From the NCBI RefSeq assembly GCF_023159225.1, contig NC_063181.1:22842073-22906072 (forward strand): a DNA stretch of 64,000 nucleotides. The letters are read 5' to 3'. The DNA comes from Perognathus longimembris pacificus. Its lineage: Eukaryota; Chordata; Mammalia; Rodentia; Heteromyidae. Positions 10,047-21,850 of this stretch are shown here, one piece after another. How positions within the stretch are numbered: position 1 is the stretch's first letter; every line of letters begins with the position of its first letter. The notes below the pieces were generated by a model that did no database searches, had not been told where the DNA came from, and saw nothing but the letters and a program-made list of their open reading frames with translations. A program made the position numbers and the translations under genes.

Positions 10047-10140
10047 GAGTGGGACACAGTGGCTCATGTCTGTTATCCTAGCAACTCAGGATGTTCAGAT
10101 GCAGAGGGCTACAGTTCAAAGCTAGCCCAGGAAGTCCCAC
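10047..10140 (+). repeat. B1-like monomer SINE
   Basis: Contains CAGTGGCTCATGTCTGTTAT, CCTAGCAACTCAGGATG and TTCAAAGCTAGCCCAGG, the B1/7SL order. No A tail is obvious. Confidence 0.6.
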
Positions 10141-10160
10141 AGACTCTGTTTAGATATCAA

Positions 10161-12063
10161 GGTATTGACTCTGCCTCTTTCCTACTTGGGGAAGATGGGC
10201 CTTGATGAGTCAGGCTTGTCACAGAGGGCAGTTTTATGTAGAAACATCTTCAGTGGGTCTTCTGCTCCCAGACATATATACAAGTTCTGCACAGATGAAG
10301 AAGTGATGTAAGCTCCAGGTATAAAGAATCTCAGACAAGAACAAATGCAGGCCTTGCTTTAACAGCGGTATACTACTTACTAGAAATTTTAGTTACCAGG
10401 AAAATCTGCATTTAACTGACCATTTCCATCATATTTCTTTACCCTTATTAAATAAATAAAAACAACATAAAGCAGGAGATAGTAGTACTATGTGGAAATA
10501 AAATATCTTTGAATTAATTCATAGCTTTTTATAAAAGAGGCAGAATGTACATATAGAACCAGATATATACAAATATATATAGAGATAATTATGGATATAA
10601 ATAGACATAGATGTACTATGTTTTCTTATTAAGTTCCAACTGGATTTTATATAAGATGATCTTATTAACATTTAGATCTTAATATCTTGCAAATACGTTC
10701 TTCAGTTTCTGTTTTGCTTCAGGTATTTTTAATATATATATTTTTTAGTATTTTTCAAACATAATTAAATAAGGGATAGTTTTTTCTTGAGGGTTTTTTT
10801 GCTTAGAAATATTTATTTAAACCATAAAAACTCATTCATGTTTTCTCATTTTATGTTCTTTATTTGTGATTTAATACATGGCAATGTTTTTATATAGTGT
10901 GTGAGAATGAAAATTAAACTTATTTTCTTCAGTCAGCCTACTTTTTTAATGTCATTTCATTAGGAAAAGCTTCACAATAACTAAAAATACATGCTCATTT
11001 ACTCAATTTTCAACAGTGAAAAATCAGTAAAAAATTTTGATTTTAGTCTTTGCAAAGAGGTAGGATAAGATTTGTGAACTGTCTTGTATAAATAACAGAT
11101 TTCACATACTAAATTCTGCTTTGATAGTTTCTGATAACTATAATACCAAACAAAAATGCATACTTTCAGGAATACACAATTAGTCACTAGTAGTATACCA
11201 TGTAACCTTAAAACATTAAAAAGTGTAGTAGCAGAAAAACATATTTAAATAGATTTATGGACATTATCTGTAATATCAGAAGCAGTTATTGAGATCTGTC
11301 TTTTCATTAAAAAATGAAGCATTAATCCTACAAAAAGTCAGGATGTGTTAAGCAATATGTTGTGAATACCTTATATTAGACATCTTGAGGGGTATTTTTA
11401 AGAAAGAAAATGTATCTTCTGCTGTCAGGTTTATAGGCTTTACAAGTAGGAAATGATTAGTTGAGATGAGAAAAACAATAAAGACTGCTGACCCAGACTG
11501 ATTTCTAAAAGATTAAAATGAATGGGCTTCATGTGGAAGTAGAAGTTTGAACTCTAAGGTTAAGAATATTGTCCCAGAGAGTCTTAATGACTTCCTCCAT
11601 ACTTTGTACTGAGTATGTAGCTCATTGATAGTTGACAGCTGTCAGACAAGATTTCTTTTCCTGAAAATTAAAAAAAGAAAAAACTAGAAAGGAGTGAGTG
11701 CTTAGATTGACCTTTCCTGAGACAGTTTCTTATCCTGCTTCAATTAGACCATTCCACTGACAAAATTCTCTCACTCTGACCAATCCTGGTTCTACTATTC
11801 AGACATTTTTCTTTTAAGAGAATATTCATGTTCTCTACAAAATCCTAGGCTTCCCACTGTAGGGGAAGCATGTTGGGAACAGTCATTGTGTGCTAGTGTA
11901 GTAGTCACCTTTCCAGTGAAAGTTATTAAGGATTTTGCTTGGAAATGTTGGAATCCTTTTTGTTCTTGATCTTTTTTTAGAAAAAGCATTGCATGAGAAT
12001 CTAAATGGTACCGTAGAACTTGATAGAAATAAACATGTATATTTAGAGCTATACTTAGATTTT
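10161..12063. other. AT-rich unique noncoding sequence
   Basis: About 1.9 kb without a recognised repeat. Strongly AT-rich at 10440-11340. Every short frame is consistent with chance. Confidence 0.5.
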
Positions 12064-12245
12064 TATTGAGCATTTATTGCAGTCAATCTTTATCATTACC
12101 TGAGGCTCTTATGGTCCTTATTTTACATAGAAAAGGAACATTAACTATCTTTCTAAAGTTCTGTTGATTCTAATGACAAAACCAGGGTTCAAAACCATGA
12201 TCCAAATTCAAAACCTACTATAATCCACTGTCTATTTTGTTATGC
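12064..12245 (-). repeat. MIR-like ancient SINE fragment
   Basis: Reads like a reversed MIR: GGTCCTTATTTTACATAGAA (the usual TTTTACAGATGAGGAA region), then a worn CAGGGTTCAAAACC block. Highly diverged. Confidence 0.45.
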
Positions 12246-12249
12246 AACG

Positions 12250-13399
12250 CCTCAGCATTCGGAGAGCCATACAGTAGACCCTTTTAGATAATTTACTTTC
12301 TAATTAAAAGGGAAGAGCTTTGTAAATGTTCTGCATGTTACCAGAGGCTCCTGTGCAGTTAATATTTGTTTCATATTTTAAGATATTATCCTACTAAAGG
12401 AAGAAGCATTTCATAGGAACAGTGGTAAGGTCAATTTGCTTTGTTTCTTATCGTAGGTTTATAATTAATTTATTGTTTTACCCACTGTCTTGGAGAATTT
12501 CATCGTATTTTGTCATGCCAGTTTAGAAAACTTACCTAAAGGTGATAGGCAAGAAGAAATCCTTTGGTGAAGACCACGTCCCTTTTTGCACAGAGGTGTT
12601 CTGCTTAATAAATGCATGCAAAATACTTGGCATTATCCCAGTATTGTGATCAACCTTTTAAGAAACAATATAGCCAGTGTTAACGATCAAAAAAATCAGT
12701 AACATTTTTGTCTTCCTTAGTCATGTACTTTTCAAAGAGGAAGATGTGACGTGGGACATATTGTTTTGTTTCACCTGTGGTCGTACTTGATTTGCATATG
12801 TGAATCCCTCCTCCCCTAAATATCCTCATGTGTTACTTTTTCTGTCTTTCTTGAGCTACTAGCAGCTCTCAAAACACAATCTGGTCCACTCTATTATTTC
12901 ACTAGAAGGACATTCATGCGATTACCAGCTTCTTTTTGGAGGAAATGATCTTTGCAAATCAATTCTCTTTTATGTTGCTAAAGGACCTGCCAGATAATTG
13001 AACATCACCATCCTTAGTCTGGTACAGACTTTGGGAGACATTACTTGCCTTCCTTATAAGAAAGTCTAAGGAGACACAGCAGAACAAGATATCATGATTT
13101 TTCCATAATTAACCTGTGTTGAACTGGATCTTTTTCCCTGCTTTTTCACCCTAAGATTTTGGTATGAAGTAGAGCAAACTTAGTCTCCAGCTTCATGTCA
13201 TGATCATTCATGTATCTGAGAAGCAAAAACGTTATACTTTTCTCAACACTAATTTTGCTCAGTACTCATTCTTTGATGAATTGAGCCTATCTCCTTGCTG
13301 TCATTGTTTTCATTGTTTGCTGAATTTCTCCCCAACTGATCACATCTTTTAGGTTCTGGGGATTTCAAAAATTTTCCCCAAATCTTCCACTAGTACCTA

Positions 13400-13400
<1 letters not shown>
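12250..13400. other. unique noncoding sequence
   Basis: No repeat recognised. An octamer-like ATTTGCAT lies near 12790. Function cannot be inferred from that alone. Confidence 0.45.

Positions 13401-13401
<1 letters not shown>

Positions 13402-13450
<49 letters not shown>
13402..13450 (+). repeat. (CA)n microsatellite
   Basis: About 24 uninterrupted CA units, not adjacent to a recognisable SINE. Confidence 0.97.
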
Positions 13451-13452
<2 letters not shown>

Positions 13453-13710
13453 TCTCATGTTTTATCATGTTTTTTATGTATTTATCAAGCCTCTCTATTG
13501 CCTATTTAATGATGAGTACACTCCATTTTTGTCCAAAGTTATTTTGGATATCTTTGACCCGTATCAACCCTCTGCTAAAAACACCAAAAGAAAACCCACA
13601 ATGCCCTCAAATTAAGATTGTTGTCATTGATTTCCATGTTAGGACCCTTTTATTTGCCTTTGTCCTGAATTTCACAGGAATATGGCTAGCACCATTAAAG
13701 ATCTATTGCT

Positions 13711-13922
13711 GAGTGCCTGTGGATCATGCCTGTAATCCTAGCTACTCAGGAGGCTGAGAAAAGGGATCATGATTCAAAGCCACGCTATGACACTCTGCCT
13801 TCCATCTAACCACCAACAGCCAAATGTGGAGCTGTTGCTCAAGTGTACTAGCCTTGAGCACAGAAGCTCAGAGACAGGACCCAGGCTCTGAGTTCAAGCC
13901 CCAGGGCAGACACACACACAAA
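13711..13922 (+). repeat. B1-Geo dimeric SINE
   Basis: The left half carries CATGCCTGTAATCCTAGCTA and CTCAGGAGGCTGAG (7SL/B1). The link is ATCTAACCACCAACAG. The right half carries TGGAGCTGTTGCTCAAGTG, TAGCCTTGAGCACAGAAGCT and GAGTTCAAGCCCCAGGGCAG. The tail is a short (CA)n instead of poly-A. A good reference copy of the chimera. Confidence 0.85.
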
Positions 13923-16689
13923 TCACTTATTATCATTTCCCCCTCCTTCTTGCTGTTTCTTTTCACAAATTTATTTGTAATTTTAACTTCGGATTTAAAA
14001 AAAATTTCCCATATCAATGTTTTCAACCATTACTCTATATGAATAAACCAGGGGTTTTAGAAAATAATCTGTCTATACATTCCCAACTTCCTTTTTAATG
14101 TTTAGCTTTTTAACCAGTTTTATGAATTGTTAGACTCTGCTTTCTCTCTCTTGATGTCATTCTGAATTTCTTTATAACTAGGGTATTCAAGTTCAATTCT
14201 TCCAACTTGCCGGTCTTAGTAGTCCAGGATGGGCAATAAATACATTTGAAGGGCTAATTTAATAGCTTTCAAATCTTATTTTTCATACTGTGAAAATCAG
14301 TGTAACTTTAATGAGATCTAGGCTTAAAAAGGAGTTCATAAAAAGTGACTACATAATGTTTTAATTTATATCTATTTAAAAATATAGACCTTAGAATATC
14401 TTATTTTAGTTTGTAACATAAGGTGTTATATAGGTAAATTATGCAAACTCTCATTAACAAAAATAACTTGTTATCCTTTGCAAATATACTTCCAGTTAAA
14501 TCACTGCTATTGGGGAAGAGATTGGTAGCTGTCTTTTTGTAGCCTACTTTTTCCCCCTAACGGGTATAAATCATTAGGAATAAATTGTGTTCTGTCATTG
14601 TAGCCAGTAATTGGTGACATTTTCTTGTCAGTATGGGATTATAAATAACAGCAATATATGTACTGTCAACAGATTCATTATATTGTGAAAAACATAACCC
14701 AGTAGCCACTTTCTTTTAAATATATTTTACATATTTTAAGTATGACATTGACATCTTTACATTTTTTAAAGTACTTGATAGAGTAATTTTTATTAGTAAT
14801 TGCATTACTGTGCTTTAAATATATTTTAATTGTTTATACTTCATCCAGCATTTACCTGAAGATACATTCTTTAAAAAATATTTTGTTTCCAAACAGATGT
14901 TTGATAATTAATCAATTAACATATGGTCATTTTTCATAGTGAAACCTACAAATGAATAAGAATATATGATGCATCTCAACATAATTTAAGACAGAAAAGT
15001 AATTATAAATGCATAGGCCACAAAATCTGTGCTCACATAGGAAATTTCAGTAACCTGTTTCGTGCTGAAGTCAAAATTAATCCATGTGGAAAGAACATTG
15101 TCATGGACCAAATCCATAACCATTTGCTTTATTGGTTACAAAATCCCTTTCCAATTTGCATTTTGTCTTCAACCTCCCTATAAAGATGGGGTAACACCTT
15201 TCACTTTCAGTAACTTCCTTCACTTCTTAGAGAACAGGTTTTATTTGTGCTTCCTTCACAAAACTAACATAGAAAAGCTCCTGTTGATATAGAAAAAAAG
15301 ACCTGAGAAGCAAACCCTCTCCCACCTTTACTTGATCTCAATCTTCCTGGACAAGGTTATCAGCTTTTCCTGGGGCATCCCTGAACCAAGATTTGAAGGG
15401 TTCTTTTTGGTTCATTGTGGTCAGTTTTGAGTTGCCCCTGAAAATGACTTTACTATGGAAGGAGGTGTCTTCTAAATTTCTCTCTTTGCTTTTCTCTTTC
15501 CAGCTGCAGAGTATTTTGGTGGTGGGAGAGGGGTTATTTCAGCTTCTCCTCTTTGTGAAAACATTGCTATCCATGTATTCTTTGTTTGGTGTTTTCATTT
15601 AGCAAACAGAGCAAAGCTATTGTCCCTGGCTTTTTAAGGCTGAAAATCAAAACCTATAAGGCATACAGTGCATAGCATTTTAGAACTGAATCTAATAGGA
15701 GCTCAGCTTGTGTGTACATTTCAGACTTCTTCAATTATGTTTTGTCTTTTAATATATCTGCATTACTTTGGGCCCCACATCATTGAGATATCCCATTTTT
15801 CCTTTAAAAGTTAAACTTTTAATAAATTGATTTGCTACTTATGGAGTCTTTATAATTTTTTTGTTTGGTTCAGTTTTATAGTTTAGGAATTTTAAATTCT
15901 GTTCTTAGACACCTGAGGAAATACTTCAGTATTCAGTCACCTTCACGAATACTTACCCTATTCCACCTAAAATCATATCGCCATCTATACCAGCAAACAG
16001 CATTTGTAGCCTAAACACTCGCTCTCTCTTTAATAGAAAATTTTAAAGAACTTTTTCAAACATAAACTGCTAAATTTTTTTAAAACATTACAAAATCACA
16101 AGATGACTGCATTATATTTTTTCATCATAACAAAATGATTTACCAAAGTGAGTTCAATTTTCTGTTTTTTTTCTTGCCACTTAACCATTTCCAAATCATT
16201 TCCAAAATTTTCAAACTTGTTACTTCACCTTACTTCTCTAATGTGAAATTTTTCCACTGCCACTTAGGTCAAGTTCAAACTAGCTCTTTATTTCGAACTT
16301 CTCTTTGTTTTCACTCCTGGGAGTATTATATATTACTTTTTCTTACTTTCTATCCTTCTCTTATCCTATCCTTACCTGTAGAAAACTTTATTTCTTTACT
16401 TCGGTTCTCTTAATCTTGTTTTATAAACCTATAATTTCTACTAAAGTCAGGACAGAAGTTGAATTGATCTTCTTGGAGAATCTTGAATTTTGCAACTTAT
16501 CTTCCTTGTTATTTAGCACTGGTCTTATCTTCCTCTTTTTTCCCTGAGATTCTTCATGAAGCTATTAAACTAGACTCTTTCTTATTTTTGCAGATCCCTG
16601 AAGTAAACCATGTGCTTTTTTTTTTTTCCTGTATCTCTGCCTTTGATCATGCCAGGCTGACAATCCACTGTCCTGCCCTTTCCCACCCC
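13923..16689. other. AT-rich unique noncoding sequence
   Basis: About 2.8 kb with no recognised mobile element apart from possible very old LINE traces near 16200-16560. Overlapping Phe/Leu-rich frames at 16135-16713 come from pyrimidine-rich DNA. Confidence 0.5.
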
Positions 16690-16955
16690 CTACTACTACT
16701 CTTTACTGATTAGAAGCCTTTCAAAGTTTCAAGGTTCAACATAAGGACCTCTTCCATTTAGTACTCTCGAAATTCTCATATTGTTTGTTCTTCCTAGTGT
16801 TTCTATGGCATTCAGCATTTGCTACATTATTCATATGTTATCTGTCTCTGTCTTATTTTCCATAAATATCTAGAGAAGAGAAATAAGGATTCAAAGTGTC
16901 TACACATTGAATAGGCCTAGATCCATACTCAAAATAGGTGCCCATTTAAAATTTC
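16690..16955 (+). repeat. L2-like LINE 3' fragment
   Basis: Follows the L2 3' order: TTTCAAGGTTCAACATAAGG, CCTCTTCCATTTAG, a stretch matching the cysteine-poor C-terminal coding region, then TCTAGAGAAGAGAAATAAGG and AATAGGTGCCCATTTAAA. Highly diverged. Confidence 0.45.
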
Positions 16956-16970
16956 TCAGTAATTAAAGGG

Positions 16971-17034
16971 GTGAGAGTTCAGTAATAGAGTGCATATTTA
17001 GCATGAACAAAGCCCTAGATTCATTCCTTTACAC
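16971..17034 (+). repeat. ID-like monomer SINE
   Basis: Resembles the tRNA-Ala ID unit: GAGTTCAGTAATAGAGTGCA (A box region), TTTAGCATGAACAAAGCCCT, and a B-box-like AGATTCATTCC. Its 3' tail has become an (AATG)n array. Confidence 0.55.
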
Positions 17035-17063
17035 AATGAATGAATGAATGAATGAATGAATGA
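17035..17063 (+). repeat. (AATG)n microsatellite at an ID tail
   Basis: Seven AATG units directly after the ID-like element at 16971-17034. Confidence 0.9.
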
Positions 17064-18539
17064 AAATTCAACAATGATTGAATGGAATGTTTACTAAATG
17101 GCAGAATGGTAGAAAGAATTTCAATTGAAAAACTTAGTCTTGTGCAGTCAAACATTTTTATTGTGTGCTGAAAAAAATAGAATTTTGTCTACTCTGAGCT
17201 CTTATAAAATATTTTGTAAAGAGCCTTATGTTGTGGGTGTGTTTTCAGTCACATTTGTATGAGGGAAAATGAATGCATTGACTCCATAACATACTGTTTT
17301 AATTAGAATTCAGTCCATTTGTGCATCCTTTATTATGGTTTTCTTCTTGCATTCACTAGATGTTCTTTCCTAAATGATTTATACACTTGCATAACTTGAA
17401 ATTTTAAGCATTAAATTCATTGCACATTGTCATTATATATTAAAATTATTTCCATAATCATGAGTGCTTTAATATGTCACATATTCTTATACACATCATT
17501 TATGTTAAGAATTTCTTCAGCAAGGGTTTTTTACCATCATCTGAAGCACTTTAGAAATCAATATTGTGGACTATAAGGAGAGAAAATATTTCTAAAAGTA
17601 CTCCCCTGTGTTCCCATTAATTTGTTTATTATCAAGGTCTTTATTAGGAATATAGTTGTGAGTGTAATCTTGTAATAAACACAGTATAATTGAATTTTCA
17701 ATATTTTGTCACCTGGGAGTAATTTTTTCCCAAGACCTCTGCTCCATCTTCTGACTAATTGTCAGCAGTTACTCAATATCACCACATTAATGTCACTAAA
17801 TATTGCAAAAATCTCTACCTGATTGTGTTATATTCTAAGTGACTTGCTTCATATCTTTGCCATTTTCTTTTTTTCCTATTATTTACTTCAGTGAAAAATA
17901 CTATTTGAAATACAATAATTGTAATTAACCAACATATTTTGAATACAAAGTCAGACCTGGCTCAGATTGGATTAAGGAACAGACAGACCAGGAGAGTATC
18001 TGTAAGCACTGCAGACTCTTTGAGTGGCAGGCAGAGCTGTTGGAATACTCAACACAGTCAGTATATACCAAGCCCAGTGATGACTATTGGAACCTTTCCT
18101 CCACTACATGGGTGCTTCCTTAGCATAAAATCCTTTTTCTATAACTGGCTTTGCCTGGGAGAAATTAGATATTATTATGATACTATAGTAGATGACATGA
18201 TATTCTGAAAGGAGCAAAAATAAATGGGATAAAAGGAAGACAATGACAGTTAAATGCTAGGTGGGCTGGTTGGAAAGCACGCAAAATAAAACCTTTTGTT
18301 TTCTTCATGCCAAATTGTCAGAATAGAGTTATTCATAAATTCAAAACTCAAAGTATCAACCTAGAAAAATCCAGGTATATGTCTATTGGTCCAGTGCAAT
18401 CCACATTGCCTCGTTTTACTCTTAAAGATGTCTTTGCTTTGTTGTTAAATTCAATGGCCACCTGGTCTACAAGACATTTCAGTTGAGTATCGCCAATGCT
18501 CTCCAAGACTGGTCATGCAGTAAAATGAAATTAACAGTT

Positions 18540-18541
<2 letters not shown>
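17064..18541. other. AT-rich unique noncoding sequence
   Basis: No feature recognised. An 89-residue frame at 17939-18208 lacks a family resemblance and typical exon context. Confidence 0.45.

Positions 18542-18588
<47 letters not shown>
18542..18588 (+). repeat. (GT)n microsatellite at a SINE tail
   Basis: About 23 GT units joined directly to the 3' end of the minus-strand SINE at 18591-18816, in the position of its A-rich tail. Confidence 0.95.
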
Positions 18589-18590
<2 letters not shown>

Positions 18591-18816
18591 CCAGTCCTTG
18601 GGCTTGGACTTGGGGTCTGAGCACTGTCTGTGAGCTTTGTTGCTCAAGGCTGGTGCTCTACTATTGAACCATAGCTCTACTTCTGGCTTTTTAGTGGTAA
18701 ATTGGATATAAAAGTCTCACAGACTTTCCTGACCATGCTGGTTTAGAACTGTGATCCTCTTAGCTCAACCTCCTGAGTAGCTAGGATTACAGGGCATGAG
18801 CCACTGGTACTTGGCA
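18591..18816 (-). repeat. B1-Geo dimeric SINE, minus strand
   Basis: Reversed right half (CCAGTCCTTGGGCTTGGACT, GAGCACTGTCTGTGAGCT, GCTCAAGGCTGGTGCTCTAC) followed by the reversed B1 half (AGTCTCACAGACTTTCC, TGAGTAGCTAGGATTACAGG, CATGAGCCACTGG). Full length, moderately diverged. Confidence 0.82.
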
Positions 18817-18819
18817 ATA

Positions 18820-19090
18820 GTTACTTTTACTTCATTGTTTGCTTGTTAATATTAAACTACATATAAAATTAGTTGGAAATGAAAATTTCCCAAGAGAAAT
18901 TCTTCATCATGTGTGAAAACAAAAGAAAACTAAAACATCCTTGCATCTGGGTGTGTGCATGTGTATGTGAATTTGAGTATGTGTACTCAAATTGATCAAA
19001 AGAGTTCAGATCAAAATAACACAGGTTCTGTGGATATTTTATTGAATGTTCAAGAGCATCATGAACCAAACAAGTTCTCTGTCCTTATAG
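18820..19090. other. unique noncoding sequence
   Basis: Nothing recognised. Confidence 0.4.
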
Positions 19091-19094
19091 GAGC

Positions 19095-19449
19095 TGTTGC
19101 AGTTTGAATGCATCTCATTGTAAATTAACCCCCACACTCTTGATATTTGGAGGTGAATGCTGTGGGTGCTAAGTAGGATTAGATACAATCATGAAGGTGG
19201 TGCCTTATTTGTGGCCATGATAAATAGGAATAGAGTCTAGTACATTTGCCCTGTTTCGCCATGCAATATACCATGTGCCATGCCATGTATGACACAGCAA
19301 GAAGGTCTTTACCAGATGTCAAACAGATGTTAGCACCATGCACTGGGACTTCCCAGCTCTCTACCTGTTAGCCAAATAAACTTCTATTTCTCATAAATTA
19401 TCCAGTGCCACATATTTTGTGACAGCAGCTGAAGGCAGCCTAAAGCAGA
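19095..19449 (+). mobile_element. MaLR-type solo LTR (MLT1-like)
   Basis: Begins TGTTGCAGTTTGAATGCATC, runs through TTGGAGGTGAATGCTGTG and TACAATCATGAAGGTGGTGC, has GACACAGCAAGAAGG and GACTTCCCAGCTCTC, then a polyadenylation signal AATAAA near 19375 and an end with GTGACAGCAGCTGAAGG. This is the MaLR order. No internal sequence is present. Confidence 0.65.
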
Positions 19450-19880
19450 AACTTTTAAATCTAGTGGAAAAAATAAACAGACCTTTACACAAACAAACCA
19501 CCAAAATATGTGATCATCACACCTTTAAGGAAAAGAAATGAATTCAGTGAGAGAATATCTAGTGTGAGGGAGGATCAGGGCTTCATGGAAATCATGTCTG
19601 TGACTTGACCAATCAGAACAACCATGTGAGATACTATTGGAGCTGAGAGTTCGGATAAACAAAACTCTATGAAGGCCTCAGGAAACCAAAAGCAACCTCT
19701 TAGGAAACTGGCATCTGGTAGGAAAATTAGGATGAAGAGAAAGGAAAGTTGGACATCATACAGAATTTAGGTTTTAAAAGAATTTGAACTTTTGGAAAAT
19801 GTTTTTGATTCCAGAAATATTTTCCTCCAAAAGTAACAATAGGAAGCCATGAACGTGTTTTGTCCATTTGGTTTCGGTTT
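19450..19880. other. unique noncoding sequence
   Basis: Nothing recognised. Confidence 0.4.
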
Positions 19881-19955
19881 TCGTGTGGAGGAGTGAACTC
19901 AGGGTCTTGGACATTCAGCACAGAGACTTGAGCACTAGCTATCATCCTCACTGCA
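19881..19955 (-). repeat. ID-like monomer SINE, minus strand (weak)
   Basis: GTGAACTCAGGGTCTTGGAC (reversed B box) followed by CTTGAGCACTAGCTATCATC (reversed A-box side). Diverged. Confidence 0.4.
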
Positions 19956-20559
19956 TGAAAGGATTTTCACCACAAATATGATCAATTTGTCCAAGATTTC
20001 AGAATGAAACATTTAGAAATCTAGACTTGAGCTCACGTCAATCTGATTACAGAGCTAAAACTCTGAATTCTAAAATATTTTTTCCTGAGACTCTTCAAAT
20101 AACAGTGTACTTGGCCAAAAGTTTATACCATTACTAGGAACTGCCAAGTATGTGTTGATTTTAATCAAAAAGGTGTAACACTGGGGTTACGACATTCAAA
20201 ACAGCTTAAGAGAGGAGGTGCAACTATCTGGAGGCTACAAGAACATTTTATAAAATAGGAGGAAAAACAAGAAGGCAAGGAAAAACCAGTAGACTTGGGG
20301 TGGGGGGAGTTAGTGGTCTAATTCCCCTGTCTATGGCATTGCCTACAATTTAGGAAGGTAGGTTGAAGAAAGATTGCCCAGAACTTTGCATGCTAGACTG
20401 AGACCTTAGCCAATAAAGATCCATTGAAGGTGTTTAATGAAAAGAATGATATAAAAAAAGAAAAAAAAACCCTTACATGATTACAAATATCCTAGTCACC
20501 AAATGTTTTATGTAATGCTAATGGGAGAAAATTCTGGATGTTGTGGAGATCTGAGAGGA
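19956..20559. other. unique noncoding sequence
   Basis: Nothing recognised except short A-rich runs near 20455-20470. Confidence 0.4.
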
Positions 20560-20780
20560 GTATATAGAGATGGAGACTATCTCTTGGACCCGACTGCCTG
20601 GTTCTGTGGCCTATTTCCATCATAACCAATAATGTGGCCTTAGATAGTTTCCATTTCCTTGTGTGTAAATGGAGTTAATGATAGTCCTCAATTTACTAGT
20701 TTGTTGGGCAGAGACAAAGTCACGGCTTATGTCATTACCAGAGTGCTTGAAAACAGTCTTAGTTAAGGCAGATTATTTCT
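20560..20780 (+). repeat. MIR SINE fragment
   Basis: Plus-order MIR signature: ACTGCCTGGTTCTGTGGCC, AATGTGGCCTTAGATAG, TTTCCATTTCCTTGTGTGTA, AATGGAGTTAATGATAGTCC, and near the end ACCAGAGTGCTTGAAAACAG. Confidence 0.65.
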
Positions 20781-20845
20781 TTCAGAAAAAGAACTAGGAA
20801 AGTCATTCCAACCAGGGCTGGTTAAGATTCACCTACAAGGGAAGG

Positions 20846-20938
20846 TAGGTACTCTGGTATGTGCATAGGCCCAGCTACTCCAGAGGCTGAAACAGAGAGA
20901 TCACTTGAGCCTAGCAGTTGAAAACCAGCCAATACACC
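20846..20938 (+). repeat. B1/7SL-like monomer SINE
   Basis: GCCCAGCTACTCCAGAGGCT, GAGATCACTTGAGCC and AGTTGAAAACCAGCC follow the 7SL-derived order. Confidence 0.6.
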
Positions 20939-20939
20939 A

Positions 20940-21040
20940 GAAACTCTATGAGGCTAGACACTACATCCTCCTTGCCTCTGAATAACTCTTTACCACTTAG
21001 TACAGTGCCTGGCATTGAATAGGCATGTAACTAAAATATC
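20940..21040 (+). repeat. L2-like LINE 3' end
   Basis: Ends with the L2 terminal pattern ACAGTGCCTGGCATTGAATA and GGCATGTAACT, preceded by a worn TCTATGAGGCTAGACACTAC. Confidence 0.5.
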
Positions 21041-21319
21041 ATGGGCTGGAAATGAAATAATGAAAAAGAATGAATTTGAGTCCTTCCATGCATGAAGTCT
21101 GGCTTTTAGCAAATACAGATTCTACTGATACTATTGATCAGTTTTTGCTAATACCCTGCCTAGCCCCTTGAACTACATGTTTAAAAGAAAGAAACAGTGA
21201 TTTTTTTATTAAAAATATATTGTTTGAATTGTATCTCAACTGTGAGACTGTAAGTAGCTCACAAGACTCACCAGATTCCAAAAAATTCACTAAGGCCACT
21301 TCTTGCTTTCCCATTTCAG
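21041..21319. other. unique noncoding sequence ending in a splice-acceptor-like tract
   Basis: Ordinary AT-rich sequence. The last 20 nt form a pyrimidine tract ending in CAG (21317-21319), considered with the next entry. Confidence 0.35.
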
Positions 21320-21636
21320 CAAGGGGGTGATTAGCTTACCAGTGACGCAAAAAAGGTTAACCCAGACTTTGGCTGACATCCCAGAAGAATTCAGTAAAAA
21401 TATTCTTGAAAGCCTCTACCACATGCCCTTGTTGCCTTCCTGACCTCATCTTGAACCTTCTCCTGTTTGGCCCCCAAGAAGCAGAGGAAGGTGATGAGAT
21501 GGTGTCTTGGCTTGCAGACTGCACTGCACATTGGTTCCCATCTCTCCCCTGTGCTGGCAAAAGGCTGACATGGATGGACCAGAACGTCTGCTTGGGCTTC
21601 AGCCTTTGCACTGGGAGGGTGACCTCCCAGAGGGAG
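21320..21636 (+). other. candidate noncoding or untranslated exon (speculative)
   Basis: Bounded by TTGCTTTCCCATTTCAG (acceptor-like, ending at 21319) and GAG/GTATGAGT (donor-like, GT at 21637-21638). The 317-nt interior is more GC-rich than its flanks and contains no recognised repeat. Frames are open on both strands (plus 21406-21642, minus 21357-21611), but neither resembles a protein I know. Chance matches to splice signals are common, so this is only a candidate. Confidence 0.15.
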
Positions 21637-21772
21637 GTATGAGTGCTAAGCAGGGACAGAATCCAACAGCTGAAAGAGGCTAGGCCATTGCCCAGCTGAA
21701 GAGTGGGAGCAGGTGTTTCTGACAGCTAGGAAAAGAACTGGTCTGGGAATCACCTCCCCACCCCCGACAAAG

Positions 21773-21850
21773 GGAATCACAGAAATTAGAGACAGAAAAA
21801 CACCTATTAGTCAATCCTCTTGCGAAAGATAAATTGATCCCAAGTGTGTA
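21773..21850 (+). repeat. possible L3/CR1-like fragment (weak)
   Basis: GGGAATCACAGAAATTAGAG followed by a worn ACACCTATTAGTCAATCCTC resembles the 3' part of ancient CR1-class LINEs (ATCATAGAAT...GTCCAAC type). Confidence 0.3.
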
